In this document: one piece after another, positions 8,025-16,671 of the stretch
How the letters are laid out: every line of letters starts with the position of its first letter
Position numbering within the stretch: the first letter of the stretch is position 1
NCBI GenBank assembly: GCA_947504795.1
Contig: CANNJG010000002.1
Span: 1 to 33,335 of the forward strand
Direction: 5' to 3'
Length of the DNA stretch: 33,335 nt
Source: Legionellaceae bacterium
Lineage (GTDB): Bacteria; Pseudomonadota; Gammaproteobacteria; Legionellales; Legionellaceae
The notes under the pieces: model-generated
What the model was told of the DNA's origin: nothing
The model's input: the letters and a program-made list of their open reading frames with translations, nothing else
The model's database searches: none
Made by a program: the position numbers and the translations under genes

Positions 8025-10373
8025 CTATTTTATTGTTATAGCACCAAACGCTTGTCCCAAATCTACTGTTTCTGGCATAGCATTGGCTACCCACACGGTA
8101 TCTTCGGCAATACGATCGTCCCGGATTAAAGGCAATGTTACCGTAATATCCCCTTGTGAAACAGCAGCGATTTCGCCTAGTGCTAAGCGATCCGCTGTGC
8201 GTGAGTGCACACGAACGCACGCTTCTTCAGCAGCTCCGCAGCGTTGTAACGCCTCAGAATGGCGAACAATCGCATCGCTGCGGTACAGTGGCCATTCTCC
8301 AACACGCACTAACTCACTTCCACTTACAGGCATCGATTCAGGGTAAAAAACATTTGAGAGAGATTCATGCCTCATTGCAAAATGTTGACGTATTTCATCT
8401 AATACATCCTGCCCTGAAACATAATCGAATCCATCACAATGCAGCAAATTCGCTAATACACGCAATACTTTCCATGCGGGTCTTGCCTCCTCGAACGGCG
8501 CCACAACACCCGTGGTGGTTTGCCAGGATCCGTTAAGGTTGATATACGTTCCTGACGTTTCTGCATAGGGCGCAATCGGCAAAATCACATCGGCATATTC
8601 TTGGATTGCTTCTGATTGAAACGCTGATAATACCACCACAAATTCTGCAGCTAACATCGATCGTCGGGCCATGGAGGGGTTCGCAAAATCAAACCCTGGT
8701 TCAACGCCCATCAATAAATAACCTTTCAATTTCGCTGTGAGCGCTGCTTGTACGTCTAATCCAGGTGATTCAATGCTTTTACCAGCAGCAGTCCGATGCG
8801 GTAGCATCCCTGCCAATGCAGCTCCTGCACTATTCGCGCCTGTCGTCAAAGACAATATCTTAGCACCACTATATTTAGCAATCGCCGCAATCAACGTTCT
8901 CAACAACGCGGCATGAGGATGGTTGTCACACAAAGCACCGGTTACGATAATTGATCCTTCATTGCATAATTGCTGCGCTAGCGCTTGCGTCGTCTTATCT
9001 GATTCCAGTCCCAAGACGAGTTGTTGTTCTTCAAGTATCAAATCTGATTTATTTTTAAATAACGCCGATAGCAATAACGCGAGCTGCTGGGGCAATTTCT
9101 GTGGCGAAACAATCCATTTGTCGTTTAACGGAAAGCGGTAATCGTAATCGACACTGTTGATGGCATACATGGCCGCACCATTCAGATAAGCTTGACGTAA
9201 ACGCAAGCCTGCTAGGGGTACTTCGCGATCCACATTACACCCGACTAGGAGTACCTGATGTTGTTTTTCAAGATCCGCATAAGAAAAGTTACTGATTGGC
9301 ATCACTTTTTGATGCGATTGATCCCGAAAATCAGTTTGATGAAGTCGGTAATCCAAATTGTGCACGCCCAGATCACGCATGGCTTTTTGAAGTAAATAAC
9401 ATTCTTCCAACGTTGCGGAAGGGGTTGCGAAGGCTGCAAATTGTTCGGGTCCATGCCGTTTAATCACATTACCCATACCGTGAGCCGCGAACGCCAGCGC
9501 TGTTTGCCAATCCACTTCTTCCCAACGACCCTCACGTTTAATCTTCGGCTTGCCAGCGCGTTCTTTATGCTGCAGTCCAAGATAACTAAAGCGATCACGA
9601 TCCGATAACCATACTTCGTTGATGGCCTCGTCTTCTTTCGGCACGACGCGCATTAATCGGTTACGTCGGGTATGCATGTAAACGTTTGAACCCAGACAAT
9701 CATGCGGAGCAACTCCGGCACTTTGCGTCATTTCCCAGGCGCGAGCTGTATAGCGGAAGGGTTTCGACGTCAAGGCACCTACTGGGCACAAGTCGATGAT
9801 ATTACCAGAGACTTCCGACTTCATGCTATGTTCAATACATGTGCTAATCTGCATATGTTCGCCACGTCCAATCCCGCCCAGTTCCTGTAATCCTGCGATT
9901 TCTTCACCAAAGCGTACACAGCGCGTACACTGAATGCAACGCGTCATCTCTGTTGCAATCAACGGCCCTAAATCGTCATCGGCAACAGCCCGTTTACTTT
10001 CTGCGTAAGGGGATTCATCTCGTCCGAATCCCATTGAAATATCTTGTAACTCACATGCGCCGCCTTGATCGCAAATTGGGCAATCTAAGGGGTGATTAAT
10101 TAACAAGAATTCCATAACCGCTTCTTGTGAACGTAATGCCGCCGGTGATTTAGTAAACACCTTCATCCCTTGGCTAATCGGTGTGGCACATGCAGGCACT
10201 GTTTTGCGATTAGACTCTACTTCGACCAAACACATGCGGCAATTCGCTGCGACCGATAATTTTTTGTGATAGCAAAAACGTGGGATATAAATCCCAGCGT
10301 CATCCGCAGCTTCAATTATCATCTGCCCAGCTTTCACTTCTAGTGTTTTACCATCAATTTCAATTGTAGCCAT
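8025..10373 (-). CDS. nuoG: NADH-quinone oxidoreductase subunit G
   Basis: This large iron-sulfur subunit of the complex I NADH module is related to molybdopterin oxidoreductases. The protein has 782 residues, shorter than the roughly 900 of E. coli. The N-terminus holds a [2Fe-2S] site (Cys34, 45, 48, 62), cluster N5 with a histidine ligand (His94, Cys98, 101, 107) and a [4Fe-4S] site (Cys146, 149, 152, 196). The extra CxxC cluster N7 of E. coli NuoG is missing: the corresponding region reads PHDCLGSNVYM with a single Cys. The molybdopterin-like domain is retained without cofactor. I prefer ATG at 10373 (AAGGT upstream, N-terminus MATIEIDGK) over an in-frame GTG at 10385. Confidence 0.97.
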   Translation of the reverse strand: MATIEIDGKTLEVKAGQMIIEAADDAGIYIPRFCYHKKLSVAANCRMCLVEVESNRKTVPACATPISQGMKVFTKSPAALRSQEAVMEFLLINHPLDCPICDQGGACELQDISMGFGRDESPYAESKRAVADDDLGPLIATEMTRCIQCTRCVRFGEEIAGLQELGGIGRGEHMQISTCIEHSMKSEVSGNIIDLCPVGALTSKPFRYTARAWEMTQSAGVAPHDCLGSNVYMHTRRNRLMRVVPKEDEAINEVWLSDRDRFSYLGLQHKERAGKPKIKREGRWEEVDWQTALAFAAHGMGNVIKRHGPEQFAAFATPSATLEECYLLQKAMRDLGVHNLDYRLHQTDFRDQSHQKVMPISNFSYADLEKQHQVLLVGCNVDREVPLAGLRLRQAYLNGAAMYAINSVDYDYRFPLNDKWIVSPQKLPQQLALLLSALFKNKSDLILEEQQLVLGLESDKTTQALAQQLCNEGSIIVTGALCDNHPHAALLRTLIAAIAKYSGAKILSLTTGANSAGAALAGMLPHRTAAGKSIESPGLDVQAALTAKLKGYLLMGVEPGFDFANPSMARRSMLAAEFVVVLSAFQSEAIQEYADVILPIAPYAETSGTYINLNGSWQTTTGVVAPFEEARPAWKVLRVLANLLHCDGFDYVSGQDVLDEIRQHFAMRHESLSNVFYPESMPVSGSELVRVGEWPLYRSDAIVRHSEALQRCGAAEEACVRVHSRTADRLALGEIAAVSQGDITVTLPLIRDDRIAEDTVWVANAMPETVDLGQAFGAITIK

Positions 10374-10381
10374 GGTTACCT

Positions 10382-11647
10382 TCACTGTTGCTTGGAGCGA
10401 ATAAACGCTTCGAATTCAGGACGAAAATGCTTGATAAAACTTTGCACGGGCCAAGCTGCAGCTTCACCTAAGGCACAAATAGTTCGACCTTCTATGCTAT
10501 CCGCAACGTGCACCAGTTGATCGATATCGCCTGCTTCCCCGTGTCCTTCTTTAATTTTGTGTAATAATCGCACCAACCAACCCGTTCCTTCGCGACAAGG
10601 CGTACATTGACCACACGACTCTTCCATGTAGAACTCTGATAAGCGATAAAGGGTTTCTACCATACATGTGCTGTCATCCATAATGATAACCGCACCTGAA
10701 CCAATACTCGACCCTGCTTTTTGCAAGCTATCATAATCCATATCGAGCGTCATCATAATATCGCCTGGTATGACGGGCATGGACGAGCCGCCGGGAATAA
10801 CGGCTTTAAGTTTCCGATCCTTGCGCAAGCCACCCGCTAATTCCAACAATGTTTTAAAAGGCGTCCCTAAGGGAACTTCAAAATTACCAGGCTTATTCAC
10901 ATGTCCACTGACAGAAAAACATTTGGTTCCCCCATTATTGGGTTTTCCCAGTTTCAAGAACCACTCCCCGCCCTTTTCCATAATGACAGGTACTGATGCG
11001 AACGTTTCAGTATTGTTGATGGTAGTGGGCTTCCCGTATAACCCAAAATTTGCCGGGAATGGGGGTTTGAAACGCGGTTGACCTTTCTTGCCTTCCAACG
11101 AGTTCAACAGTGCAGTTTCCTCACCGCAAATATACGCACCGGCGCCTAAATGATTATGTAAATCAAAATCAAAACCTGATTTCATAATATTCTTTCCCAG
11201 CAGGCCTTCTGTATACGCTTCTTGCAAGGCCGCCTCCATGCGCTCGTAAGGCTCCCAAAATTCACCACGGATGTAATTGTAGGCCACACTTGCACCCATC
11301 GCATAGCCTGCAATGGCCAATCCCTCAATCAATTGATGCGGATTGTAGCGCAAAATATTTCGATCTTTACATGTCCCCGGTTCACCTTCATCCGAATTAC
11401 AGACCACATACTTTTGTCCTGGCGCATCACGGTTGATAAAACTCCATTTCAGGCCAGTCGGAAAGCCAGCGCCGCCGCGACCTCTCAAGGCCGACACTTT
11501 CAATTCTTCAATGATTTTTTTCGGTGGAGTTTGTTCTTTAATAATACGTCGCCACGCACTATAACCCCCAACACTTTCATAAGCAGAAAGCGTCCAAGGC
11601 TTATCAAGATGTAAGGTGCGGTAACAAACTTGATTTAATTCAACCAT
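10382..11647 (-). CDS. nuoF: NADH-quinone oxidoreductase subunit F (FMN, NADH site)
   Basis: This subunit binds NADH and FMN and starts electron flow in complex I. The protein has 421 residues. The glycine-rich loop RGRGGAGFPTGLKWSF (55-70) binds FMN/NADH, and GAGAYICGEETALLNSLEG (168-186) belongs to the nucleotide-binding fold. Cluster N3 ligands are Cys345, 348 and 351 (ESCGQCTPCREGTG) plus Cys391 (GRTICALGEAAAWP). The ATG is preceded by GAGGT. Only 3 nt separate it from nuoE, and it ends 8 nt before nuoG. Confidence 0.98.
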   Translation of the reverse strand: MVELNQVCYRTLHLDKPWTLSAYESVGGYSAWRRIIKEQTPPKKIIEELKVSALRGRGGAGFPTGLKWSFINRDAPGQKYVVCNSDEGEPGTCKDRNILRYNPHQLIEGLAIAGYAMGASVAYNYIRGEFWEPYERMEAALQEAYTEGLLGKNIMKSGFDFDLHNHLGAGAYICGEETALLNSLEGKKGQPRFKPPFPANFGLYGKPTTINNTETFASVPVIMEKGGEWFLKLGKPNNGGTKCFSVSGHVNKPGNFEVPLGTPFKTLLELAGGLRKDRKLKAVIPGGSSMPVIPGDIMMTLDMDYDSLQKAGSSIGSGAVIIMDDSTCMVETLYRLSEFYMEESCGQCTPCREGTGWLVRLLHKIKEGHGEAGDIDQLVHVADSIEGRTICALGEAAAWPVQSFIKHFRPEFEAFIRSKQQ

Positions 11648-11650
11648 TGC

Positions 11651-12160
11651 TTAAACCTCGTTATAGTGATTTAAAATGTTATCCACCAAGGCCGGCGTCA
11701 AGCATTCATGGAACGTTTTATCAATTTGCATCATCGGTGCATTCACACACGCGCCCAAACATTCAACAGTTCGAAGGGTAAATCGTTTATCTTTAGTTGT
11801 TTCTCCACACTTAATGTCTAATTTATTTTCTAAATGCTTTACGATAGTGGCTGAATCACGCAATTGGCACGAAATATTAGTACAAACGCTAATCACATGT
11901 TGGCCCACTGGCTCGCGTTCGTACATCGTATAAAAATTGGCAATTTCAAACACAGTAATCGGCATCATGTCCAAATAATCAGCCGCGGCGATCATCGCTT
12001 CTGCTGTTAAATATCCTTGTTCTTCTTGAATAATTCTCAAAGTGCTCATTACTGCAGATTGTTTCTGATCTGCAGGATACTTAGCAACCCAGAGTTCGAT
12101 TTCTTCTAACCCTGCTGCGCTCACATACGCTTGCAGTGTGTTCATCGCCGTCTCAGACAT
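11651..12160 (-). CDS. nuoE: NADH-quinone oxidoreductase subunit E (2Fe-2S)
   Basis: This thioredoxin-fold subunit of the NADH module carries the [2Fe-2S] cluster N1a. The protein has 169 residues. The ligands are visible as Cys93 and Cys98 (CTNISC) and Cys134 and Cys138 (CLGAC). The N-terminal helical region includes ITVFEIANFYTMY, which is strongly conserved. An ATG start at 12160 has AGGGG about 10 nt upstream, while the alternative Met6 has none. It sits 14 nt after nuoD and 3 nt before nuoF. Confidence 0.98.
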   Translation of the reverse strand: MSETAMNTLQAYVSAAGLEEIELWVAKYPADQKQSAVMSTLRIIQEEQGYLTAEAMIAAADYLDMMPITVFEIANFYTMYEREPVGQHVISVCTNISCQLRDSATIVKHLENKLDIKCGETTKDKRFTLRTVECLGACVNAPMMQIDKTFHECLTPALVDNILNHYNEV

Positions 12161-12174
12161 AACGTATGAATCCC

Positions 12175-13428
12175 CTATCTATCAATTTCACCAAATACAA
12201 TATCTTGACTCGCTAATATCGCCACGCCATCTGCTAACATATGGCCTTTGACCATTTCATCATATCCGGCCAAATGTGGAAATCCAGGTGCCCGAATTTT
12301 TATTCGATACGGTTTATTCGCGCCATCCGAAATCAAATAAATACCGAATTCTCCTTTAGGCGCTTCCACTGCTGAATAGACTTCACCCCGAGGCAGACAA
12401 AAGCCTTCAGTAAATAATTTAAAATGATGAATTAAGGATTCCATATTTTCTTTCATTTGGAGACGTGTGGGCGGAACTATTTTATGATCATCAATTTTTA
12501 CTGGGCCGGGATTAGCGTTTAGCCACGTTACACATTGTTTAATAATTCGATTTGATTGCCGCATTTCCTCAACGCGCACCAGATATCGATCATAACAATC
12601 CCCCGTTTTACCGACAGGAATATCAAAATCAACTTTATCATACGCGGCATAGGTTTGTTTTTTACGTAAATCCCAAGCGATCCCTGACCCACGCAACATA
12701 GGTCCAGAAAATCCACCTTGCAACGCTTGTTCGGGCGTTACGATACCAATATCAACGTTTCGTTGTTTCCAAATGCGATTATCGGTGAGTAAGGTTTCAT
12801 ACTCATCCACGCATTTTGGAAAGCGCTGGGTGAAGGCTTCTATAAAATCCAAAAGACTGCCTTGACGGTCATGATTCATGCGTTCAACTTCTCGCTCATT
12901 ATGCCATTTAGAAGGTTTGTATTGGGACATCACTTCGGGTAAATCACGCGCGACACCACCGGGACGGTAGTAGGTTGCATGCATACGCGCACCCGATGCC
13001 GCTTCATAACAATCAAACAAGTCTTCGCGCTCTCTGAAACAATATAAAAATACGGTCATCGCGCCAATGTCTAATGCGGTTGCGCCTAACCACAATAGAT
13101 GATTTAAAATTCGCGTGATTTCATCAAACATCGTGCGAATATACTGGGCGCGTATGGGTGCTTCTATTCCAAGGCTTTTTTCAATCGCACGCACATAAGC
13201 ATGCTCATTACACATCATCGACACATAATCCAAACGGTCCATGTATCCGATGTTATGTAAATAAGGTTTGGTTTCAACAAGTTTTTCAGTCCCACGATGT
13301 AGTAATCCAATGTGCGGGTCTGCTCGCACAATCGTTTCGCCATCCATTTCGAGAACCAGGCGTAACACCCCATGTGCAGCGGGATGTTGCGGTCCAAAAT
13401 TTAAAGTATAATGCTGTAGTTCGATCAT
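12175..13428 (-). CDS. nuoD: NADH-quinone oxidoreductase subunit D
   Basis: This 49-kDa-type subunit forms the quinone-reduction site with NuoB and descends from [NiFe]-hydrogenase large subunits. The protein has 417 residues. GPQHPAAHGVLR (12-23) forms the loop reaching the quinone head group, and HIGLLHRGTEKL follows. The region YIRTMFDEITRILNHLLWLG and the C-terminal end DIVFGEIDR are typical. It is not fused to NuoC, unlike the NuoCD of enterobacteria. The ribosome-binding site is weak and the start lies 10 nt after nuoC, which suggests coupled translation. Confidence 0.98.
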   Translation of the reverse strand: MIELQHYTLNFGPQHPAAHGVLRLVLEMDGETIVRADPHIGLLHRGTEKLVETKPYLHNIGYMDRLDYVSMMCNEHAYVRAIEKSLGIEAPIRAQYIRTMFDEITRILNHLLWLGATALDIGAMTVFLYCFREREDLFDCYEAASGARMHATYYRPGGVARDLPEVMSQYKPSKWHNEREVERMNHDRQGSLLDFIEAFTQRFPKCVDEYETLLTDNRIWKQRNVDIGIVTPEQALQGGFSGPMLRGSGIAWDLRKKQTYAAYDKVDFDIPVGKTGDCYDRYLVRVEEMRQSNRIIKQCVTWLNANPGPVKIDDHKIVPPTRLQMKENMESLIHHFKLFTEGFCLPRGEVYSAVEAPKGEFGIYLISDGANKPYRIKIRAPGFPHLAGYDEMVKGHMLADGVAILASQDIVFGEIDR

Positions 13429-13438
13429 AATTTATGAC

Positions 13439-14119
13439 TCATTTCGTCGTTGTAGGTTGGTCGAGATAACGATTATCATTACGAATCACTTTTGGAACCG
13501 TCACTCTCGGCTCAATAGTCACCGGTTCATAAATAACTTTGGCTAATTTAGCATCATAGCGCATTTCCACATGTCCACTCAACGGAAAGTCCTTACGGAA
13601 TGGGTGCCCGATAAATCCATAATCCGTCAGAATACGTCTCAAATCAGGATGGCCTTCAAATAAAATACCAAATAAATCATAGGCTTCACGTTCAAACCAG
13701 TTGGCGCATTTCCATATCTCATGAACCGAAGGAATAATCAAAACTTCTTCGTCAATAAAGACTTTCAGACGAACACGATGATTCTTAACAGTCGACAGTA
13801 AATGATACACGACCGCAAATCTCGGTCTATCCATACGCCACTTAACCGCCTCATGACTTTCTACTGCTCGAGAAAATCCGCACGTTGTTGCTTCTTCCGT
13901 CCCCCAATCATAGACACCGTATAAAAGGTAATCTACAGCACATAAATCGATTAATTGATTAAATTGCAGCCCAAGTTTATCACGTAACCCCAAAGAAACC
14001 TTATGGAGTGCTGCCGGGATACATTCTATGGTGACTTCATCGTTTGCAATCGTCAATGCTTGGATATTGTCTCCAAATTCTGTTTGCAACAAGACCGCTA
14101 AAGCTTCTCTTTTTGTCAT
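13439..14119 (-). CDS. nuoC: NADH-quinone oxidoreductase subunit C
   Basis: This 30-kDa-type subunit is part of the connecting module of complex I and has no cofactor of its own. The protein has 226 residues. The family signature spans about 142-172: FEREAYDLFGILFEGHPDLR, then ILTDYGFIGHPFRKDFPL. The short tail after YEPVTIEPR is variable in the family. It starts 3 nt after nuoB with AGGA about 10 nt upstream, and nuoD follows after 10 nt. Confidence 0.98.
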   Translation of the reverse strand: MTKREALAVLLQTEFGDNIQALTIANDEVTIECIPAALHKVSLGLRDKLGLQFNQLIDLCAVDYLLYGVYDWGTEEATTCGFSRAVESHEAVKWRMDRPRFAVVYHLLSTVKNHRVRLKVFIDEEVLIIPSVHEIWKCANWFEREAYDLFGILFEGHPDLRRILTDYGFIGHPFRKDFPLSGHVEMRYDAKLAKVIYEPVTIEPRVTVPKVIRNDNRYLDQPTTTK

Positions 14120-14122
14120 AGT

Positions 14123-14629
14123 CTATAATCCTGGTTGTGTTGAACCCAATGCGATTACATTTTTACGCCGAATTTTATTTTGTAATTGAATGATACCATA
14201 CAATAATGCCTCAGCCGTAGGGGGGCATCCTGGAACGTAAACATCGACTGGAACGATTCTATCACACCCACGCACCACAGAATAAGAGTAGTGGTAGTAC
14301 CCGCCACCATTTGCGCAGGATCCCATCGAAATCACCCAACGCGGTTCGGACATTTGATCGTAAACGGTTCGCAACGCAGGGGCCATTTTATTACAAAGGG
14401 TACCCGCAACAATCATAACATCCGACTGACGTGGGCTGGGTCTATATACAATTCCAAAACGATCCAAATCATAACGAGATGCTCCAGCATGCATCATTTC
14501 GACGGCACAGCAAGCTAACCCGAAGGTCATGGGCCACATCGAACCGGTTTGCGTCCAACCCAGTAACTTGTCTAAGGACGTGGTTATAAAGCCTTCTTTT
14601 TGAAATTGTGCTGATTGATTTATTCCCAT
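14123..14629 (-). CDS. nuoB: NADH-quinone oxidoreductase subunit B (cluster N2)
   Basis: This subunit carries [4Fe-4S] cluster N2, the last cluster before quinone. The protein has 168 residues. The four ligands are visible: the adjacent pair Cys40 and Cys41 (GLACCAVEMM), Cys105 (SMGSCANGGG) and Cys135 (VPGCPPTAEAL). I chose ATG at 14629, which has GAGGTG about 8 nt upstream and yields a normal N-terminus (MGINQSAQF). The frame is open a further seven codons. With this start it overlaps the last 10 nt of nuoA. Confidence 0.97.
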   Translation of the reverse strand: MGINQSAQFQKEGFITTSLDKLLGWTQTGSMWPMTFGLACCAVEMMHAGASRYDLDRFGIVYRPSPRQSDVMIVAGTLCNKMAPALRTVYDQMSEPRWVISMGSCANGGGYYHYSYSVVRGCDRIVPVDVYVPGCPPTAEALLYGIIQLQNKIRRKNVIALGSTQPGL

Positions 14630-14976
14630 TCTAAGGCACCTCGTTTCCACTCATAGACAAAACCAATCACCAGCAAACCTAAAAAAAGCATCATTGCAGA
14701 AAAACCAAACCAACCGATTTGGCGCAATACCACAGCCCATGGGAAGAAAAAAGCCGTTTCTAAATCAAAAATGATGAACAAGATAGCAACCAGGTAGAAA
14801 CGCACATCAAAAGGAATGCGCGCACTTTCAAACGCGGGGAAACCACATTCATAAGGGGCATCTTTTGCGGGATAAGATTTTCTTGTCGAAAGCAAATTGC
14901 CGGCCCCAAGCATGGCAAAACCTAGACCAAAGGCAATCAGAATAAATACAAGAATGGGCATGTAGAGTGATACCAT
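14620..14976 (-). CDS. nuoA: NADH-quinone oxidoreductase subunit A
   Basis: This is a small membrane subunit of complex I with three helices and the first gene of the operon. The protein has 118 residues. The conserved loop YECGFPAFESARIPFDVRFY (42-61) and the following helix LVAILFIIFDLETAFFFPWA are diagnostic. The frame is open to 15060, but the first 28 codons there are basic and unlike NuoA. ATG at 14976 has the strong site GAAGGTGA at proper distance. It overlaps nuoB by 10 nt. Confidence 0.97.
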   Translation of the reverse strand: MVSLYMPILVFILIAFGLGFAMLGAGNLLSTRKSYPAKDAPYECGFPAFESARIPFDVRFYLVAILFIIFDLETAFFFPWAVVLRQIGWFGFSAMMLFLGLLVIGFVYEWKRGALEWE

Positions 14977-15088
14977 ACAATCACCTTCAAATTTTAGGCT
15001 CTGATGGCACTTCTTCTTCCGAACCCGCACGTCACGGAATATCGAAAATTGAATGGTCAACAGCCTTTAAATAATCGACTCAAATGTC

Positions 15089-15116
15089 GTTAGAATTTTT
15101 GAATATTATTGGTCAA
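15089..15116 (-). promoter_or_regulatory. Possible sigma-70 promoter of the nuo operon
   Basis: On the minus strand TTGACC (15116-15111) and TCTAAC (15094-15089) are separated by 16 nt, about 110 nt upstream of nuoA. The match is moderate. A second TTGACC at about 15059-15054 lacks a well-spaced -10. Both are candidates only. Confidence 0.3.
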
Positions 15117-15154
15117 AAAAACAATGACCCAAACACATTTAACGTCTTACTCAA

Positions 15155-15234
15155 CATTTTAAGGACTTATGCAAAACCTCAAGGACAAGGCGTATTCAGT
15201 ATTTAATGAAAAGTTTTGCGTAAGTCCTAAATGT
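15155..15234. repeat. Miniature inverted-repeat element
   Basis: AGGACTTATGCAAAAC (15162-15177) is mirrored by GTTTTGCGTAAGTCCT (15213-15228), 16 bp with a single G-T wobble. The similarity extends outward through an ACATTT/AAATGT pair. The loop is about 35 nt and AT-rich, with no coding capacity. The shape is that of a MITE or isolated transposon end pair. It lies upstream of the presumed nuo promoter. No transposase is present in the window. Confidence 0.6.
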
Positions 15235-15400
15235 GTATGATACCTGATTCAGATGATTGCGAAAAGATGCTAAGGATAAAATTATAGAATTAATTGAGCA
15301 CACTCGATTCGGGCACATGAAGCATCCAGCGCCTAACCGACATTTCTCGGCAACGCCCTCTTGGGCGCATGTTGCGTATGGTTTTTACTAAAAACTGAAA

Positions 15401-15437
15401 CAGGACTCACGCCAGATGGCGTTTTGGGTGAGTCCTG
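15401..15437 (-). terminator. Terminator hairpin after tRNA-Leu
   Basis: CAGGACTCAC (15401-15410) and GTGAGTCCTG (15428-15437) form a perfect 10-bp stem 8 nt beyond the tRNA 3' end. Read on the minus strand the hairpin is followed by TTTCAGTTTTT. It fits an intrinsic terminator closing the glmM-tpiA-secG-tRNA-Leu transcript. Six stem bases (AGGACT) are shared with the inverted-repeat element at 15162, so a repeat origin is also possible. Confidence 0.6.
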
Positions 15438-15444
15438 TGAAACT

Positions 15445-15529
15445 TGGTACCGAAGACCGGACTCGAACCGGCACAGCTTGCGCCACCGCCCCCTCAAGAC
15501 GGCGTGTCTACCAATTCCACCACTTCGGC
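15445..15529 (-). tRNA. tRNA-Leu(GAG)
   Basis: An 85-nt class II tRNA with a long variable arm. The acceptor stem begins GCCGAAG and closes against CTTCGGT-ACCA, with CCA encoded (15445-15447). The anticodon loop TCTTGAGGG on a GCCGT-type stem gives anticodon GAG, reading CUC and CUU. It is the counterpart of E. coli leuU, which also follows secG, so the gene order is ancestral. It lies 18 nt after secG and is probably processed from the same transcript. Confidence 0.96.
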
Positions 15530-15547
15530 TAATTAGCTACTGGGCCC

Positions 15548-15859
15548 TCACCGTTGTTCCGGTATAGGGAGTTGAGATTGTTTGATTTGTTGTGCTAAGG
15601 CTGTCGGCAATGCCGTTGAAGATTGATACTGTTTTGCAACCATGGCTGATAATAAGACACTTGTTGTAAAAAATGCAATCACCAAACCACCTGTTAATCT
15701 GAATAGGAAACTTCCGGTACCTTGGCTTCCAAATACTGTGTTCGACGCCGCTGTTCCAAAGGATGCACCGATATCAGCACCTTTTCCATGCTGTAACAGA
15801 ACGAGCCCTATCACCGAGATCGCAATTAATATATGAACTACTAACACTAATTGATACAT
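15548..15859 (-). CDS. secG: Preprotein translocase subunit SecG
   Basis: This is the small accessory subunit of the SecYEG export channel in the inner membrane. The protein has 103 residues and two membrane helices (about 3-22 and 52-72). The conserved cytoplasmic loop VLLQHGKGADIGASFG (20-35) and the following FGSQGTGSFLFRLT are diagnostic. The C-terminal tail is polar and rich in Gln, as usual. Start ATG has GGAGAG upstream and overlaps the last 13 nt of tpiA, which suggests coupled translation. tRNA-Leu follows. Confidence 0.96.
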   Translation of the reverse strand: MYQLVLVVHILIAISVIGLVLLQHGKGADIGASFGTAASNTVFGSQGTGSFLFRLTGGLVIAFFTTSVLLSAMVAKQYQSSTALPTALAQQIKQSQLPIPEQR

Positions 15860-16599
15860 TTTATAATCTCTCCAAATTGCTGGGCGTCTAACGATGCGCC
15901 ACCAATTAATCCACCATCAATATCAGGCATTGCAAATAACGCACGAGCATTGGTTCTATTCACAGAACCACCATACACAATAGGTACCATGGCTGCTTCC
16001 TGACGGCCATATTGAGATAAAAAATCTCTGATAAACTTGTGCACAGCTTGAGCTTGCGCTGGTGTTGCCGTTTTACCGGTCCCGATTGCCCAAACCGGTT
16101 CATAGGCAATCACACAAGCCTGCAAAACATCCGAAGAACGGGCATCCAACACAGCGGCCAATTGTTGCATTAGCACCTGTTCGGTCACACCCTGCTCGCG
16201 CTGTTGCTCGGTTTCGCCAACGCACAAAACCGGTATTATACCATGTTCTTTTACATGGTGGAATTTCTCCGCAACAAATTTTTCGTTTTCATGAAAAAAT
16301 TGACGACGCTCTGAATGTCCCACTAACACATAGTCACAATGATAATCCACCAACATGGGTCCGCTGAGTTCGCCGGTATAGGGACCGAAGTCTTGGGGGA
16401 AAACATTTTGTGCTCCTAAGCGGAGCTCACTCTGATGCAGCATCTCACTCACCTTTGGTATAAAAATCGCCGGTGCCAGTAAAGCAATGGTTGCTTCAGT
16501 TGATGACGGACAAGCCGCCAATAACGCATCGACTAAGGCTACGACTTGCGTTAAGCGACCATTCATCTTCCAATTACCTAAAATATGTTTTTTCCGCAT
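15847..16599 (-). CDS. tpiA: Triose-phosphate isomerase
   Basis: This enzyme interconverts dihydroxyacetone phosphate and glyceraldehyde 3-phosphate in the cytoplasm (glycolysis and gluconeogenesis). The TIM barrel has 250 residues, the usual length. Catalytic residues are visible: Asn9 and Lys11 (GNWKMNG), His95 (VGHSERR) and Glu167 (AYEPVWAIGTGK). The phosphate-binding end YGGSVN and GGLIGGASL is intact. It lies between glmM and secG, as in many non-enteric gammaproteobacteria. A 72-nt gap with a repeat relic separates it from glmM. Confidence 0.98.
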   Translation of the reverse strand: MRKKHILGNWKMNGRLTQVVALVDALLAACPSSTEATIALLAPAIFIPKVSEMLHQSELRLGAQNVFPQDFGPYTGELSGPMLVDYHCDYVLVGHSERRQFFHENEKFVAEKFHHVKEHGIIPVLCVGETEQQREQGVTEQVLMQQLAAVLDARSSDVLQACVIAYEPVWAIGTGKTATPAQAQAVHKFIRDFLSQYGRQEAAMVPIVYGGSVNRTNARALFAMPDIDGGLIGGASLDAQQFGEIIKCIN

Positions 16600-16624
16600 A
16601 ATCCATCTCAGTTAACCCTATTCC

Positions 16625-16660
16625 TTTCGTCTTTGCGGGCACAGCCAGGCAAGGACAGCT
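16625..16660. repeat. Possible decayed palindromic repeat
   Basis: The stretch CGTCTTTGCGGGCACAGCC followed by AGGCAAGGACAGC resembles the common bacterial element CGTCATTGCGAGC...GAAGCAATCC in both order and spacing, but with several changes. It sits in the 72-nt gap between glmM and tpiA. The assignment is by resemblance only. Confidence 0.3.
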
Positions 16661-16671
16661 CTATTCTTTCC

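Larger units (their letters stand above)
14977..15444. other. Intergenic region upstream of nuoA
   Basis: This 468-nt stretch separates nuoA from tRNA-Leu. It contains a possible nuo promoter (15089-15116), a miniature inverted-repeat element (15155-15234) and the terminator-like hairpin of the tRNA-Leu unit (15401-15437). A 44-codon TTG-started frame at 15257-15391 has no ribosome-binding site or recognisable content and is not called. Confidence 0.6.

Noticed and set aside
8017..8220. 68-codon N-terminal extension of nuoH
   Set aside because: It overlaps the 3' end of nuoG in another frame and has no similarity to NuoH; the ATG at 8016 has a ribosome-binding site.
15257..15391. 44-codon TTG-started frame with IIELIEHTRFGHMKHPAP
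   Set aside because: No ribosome-binding site, no recognised family, and it lies between a repeat element and a terminator.
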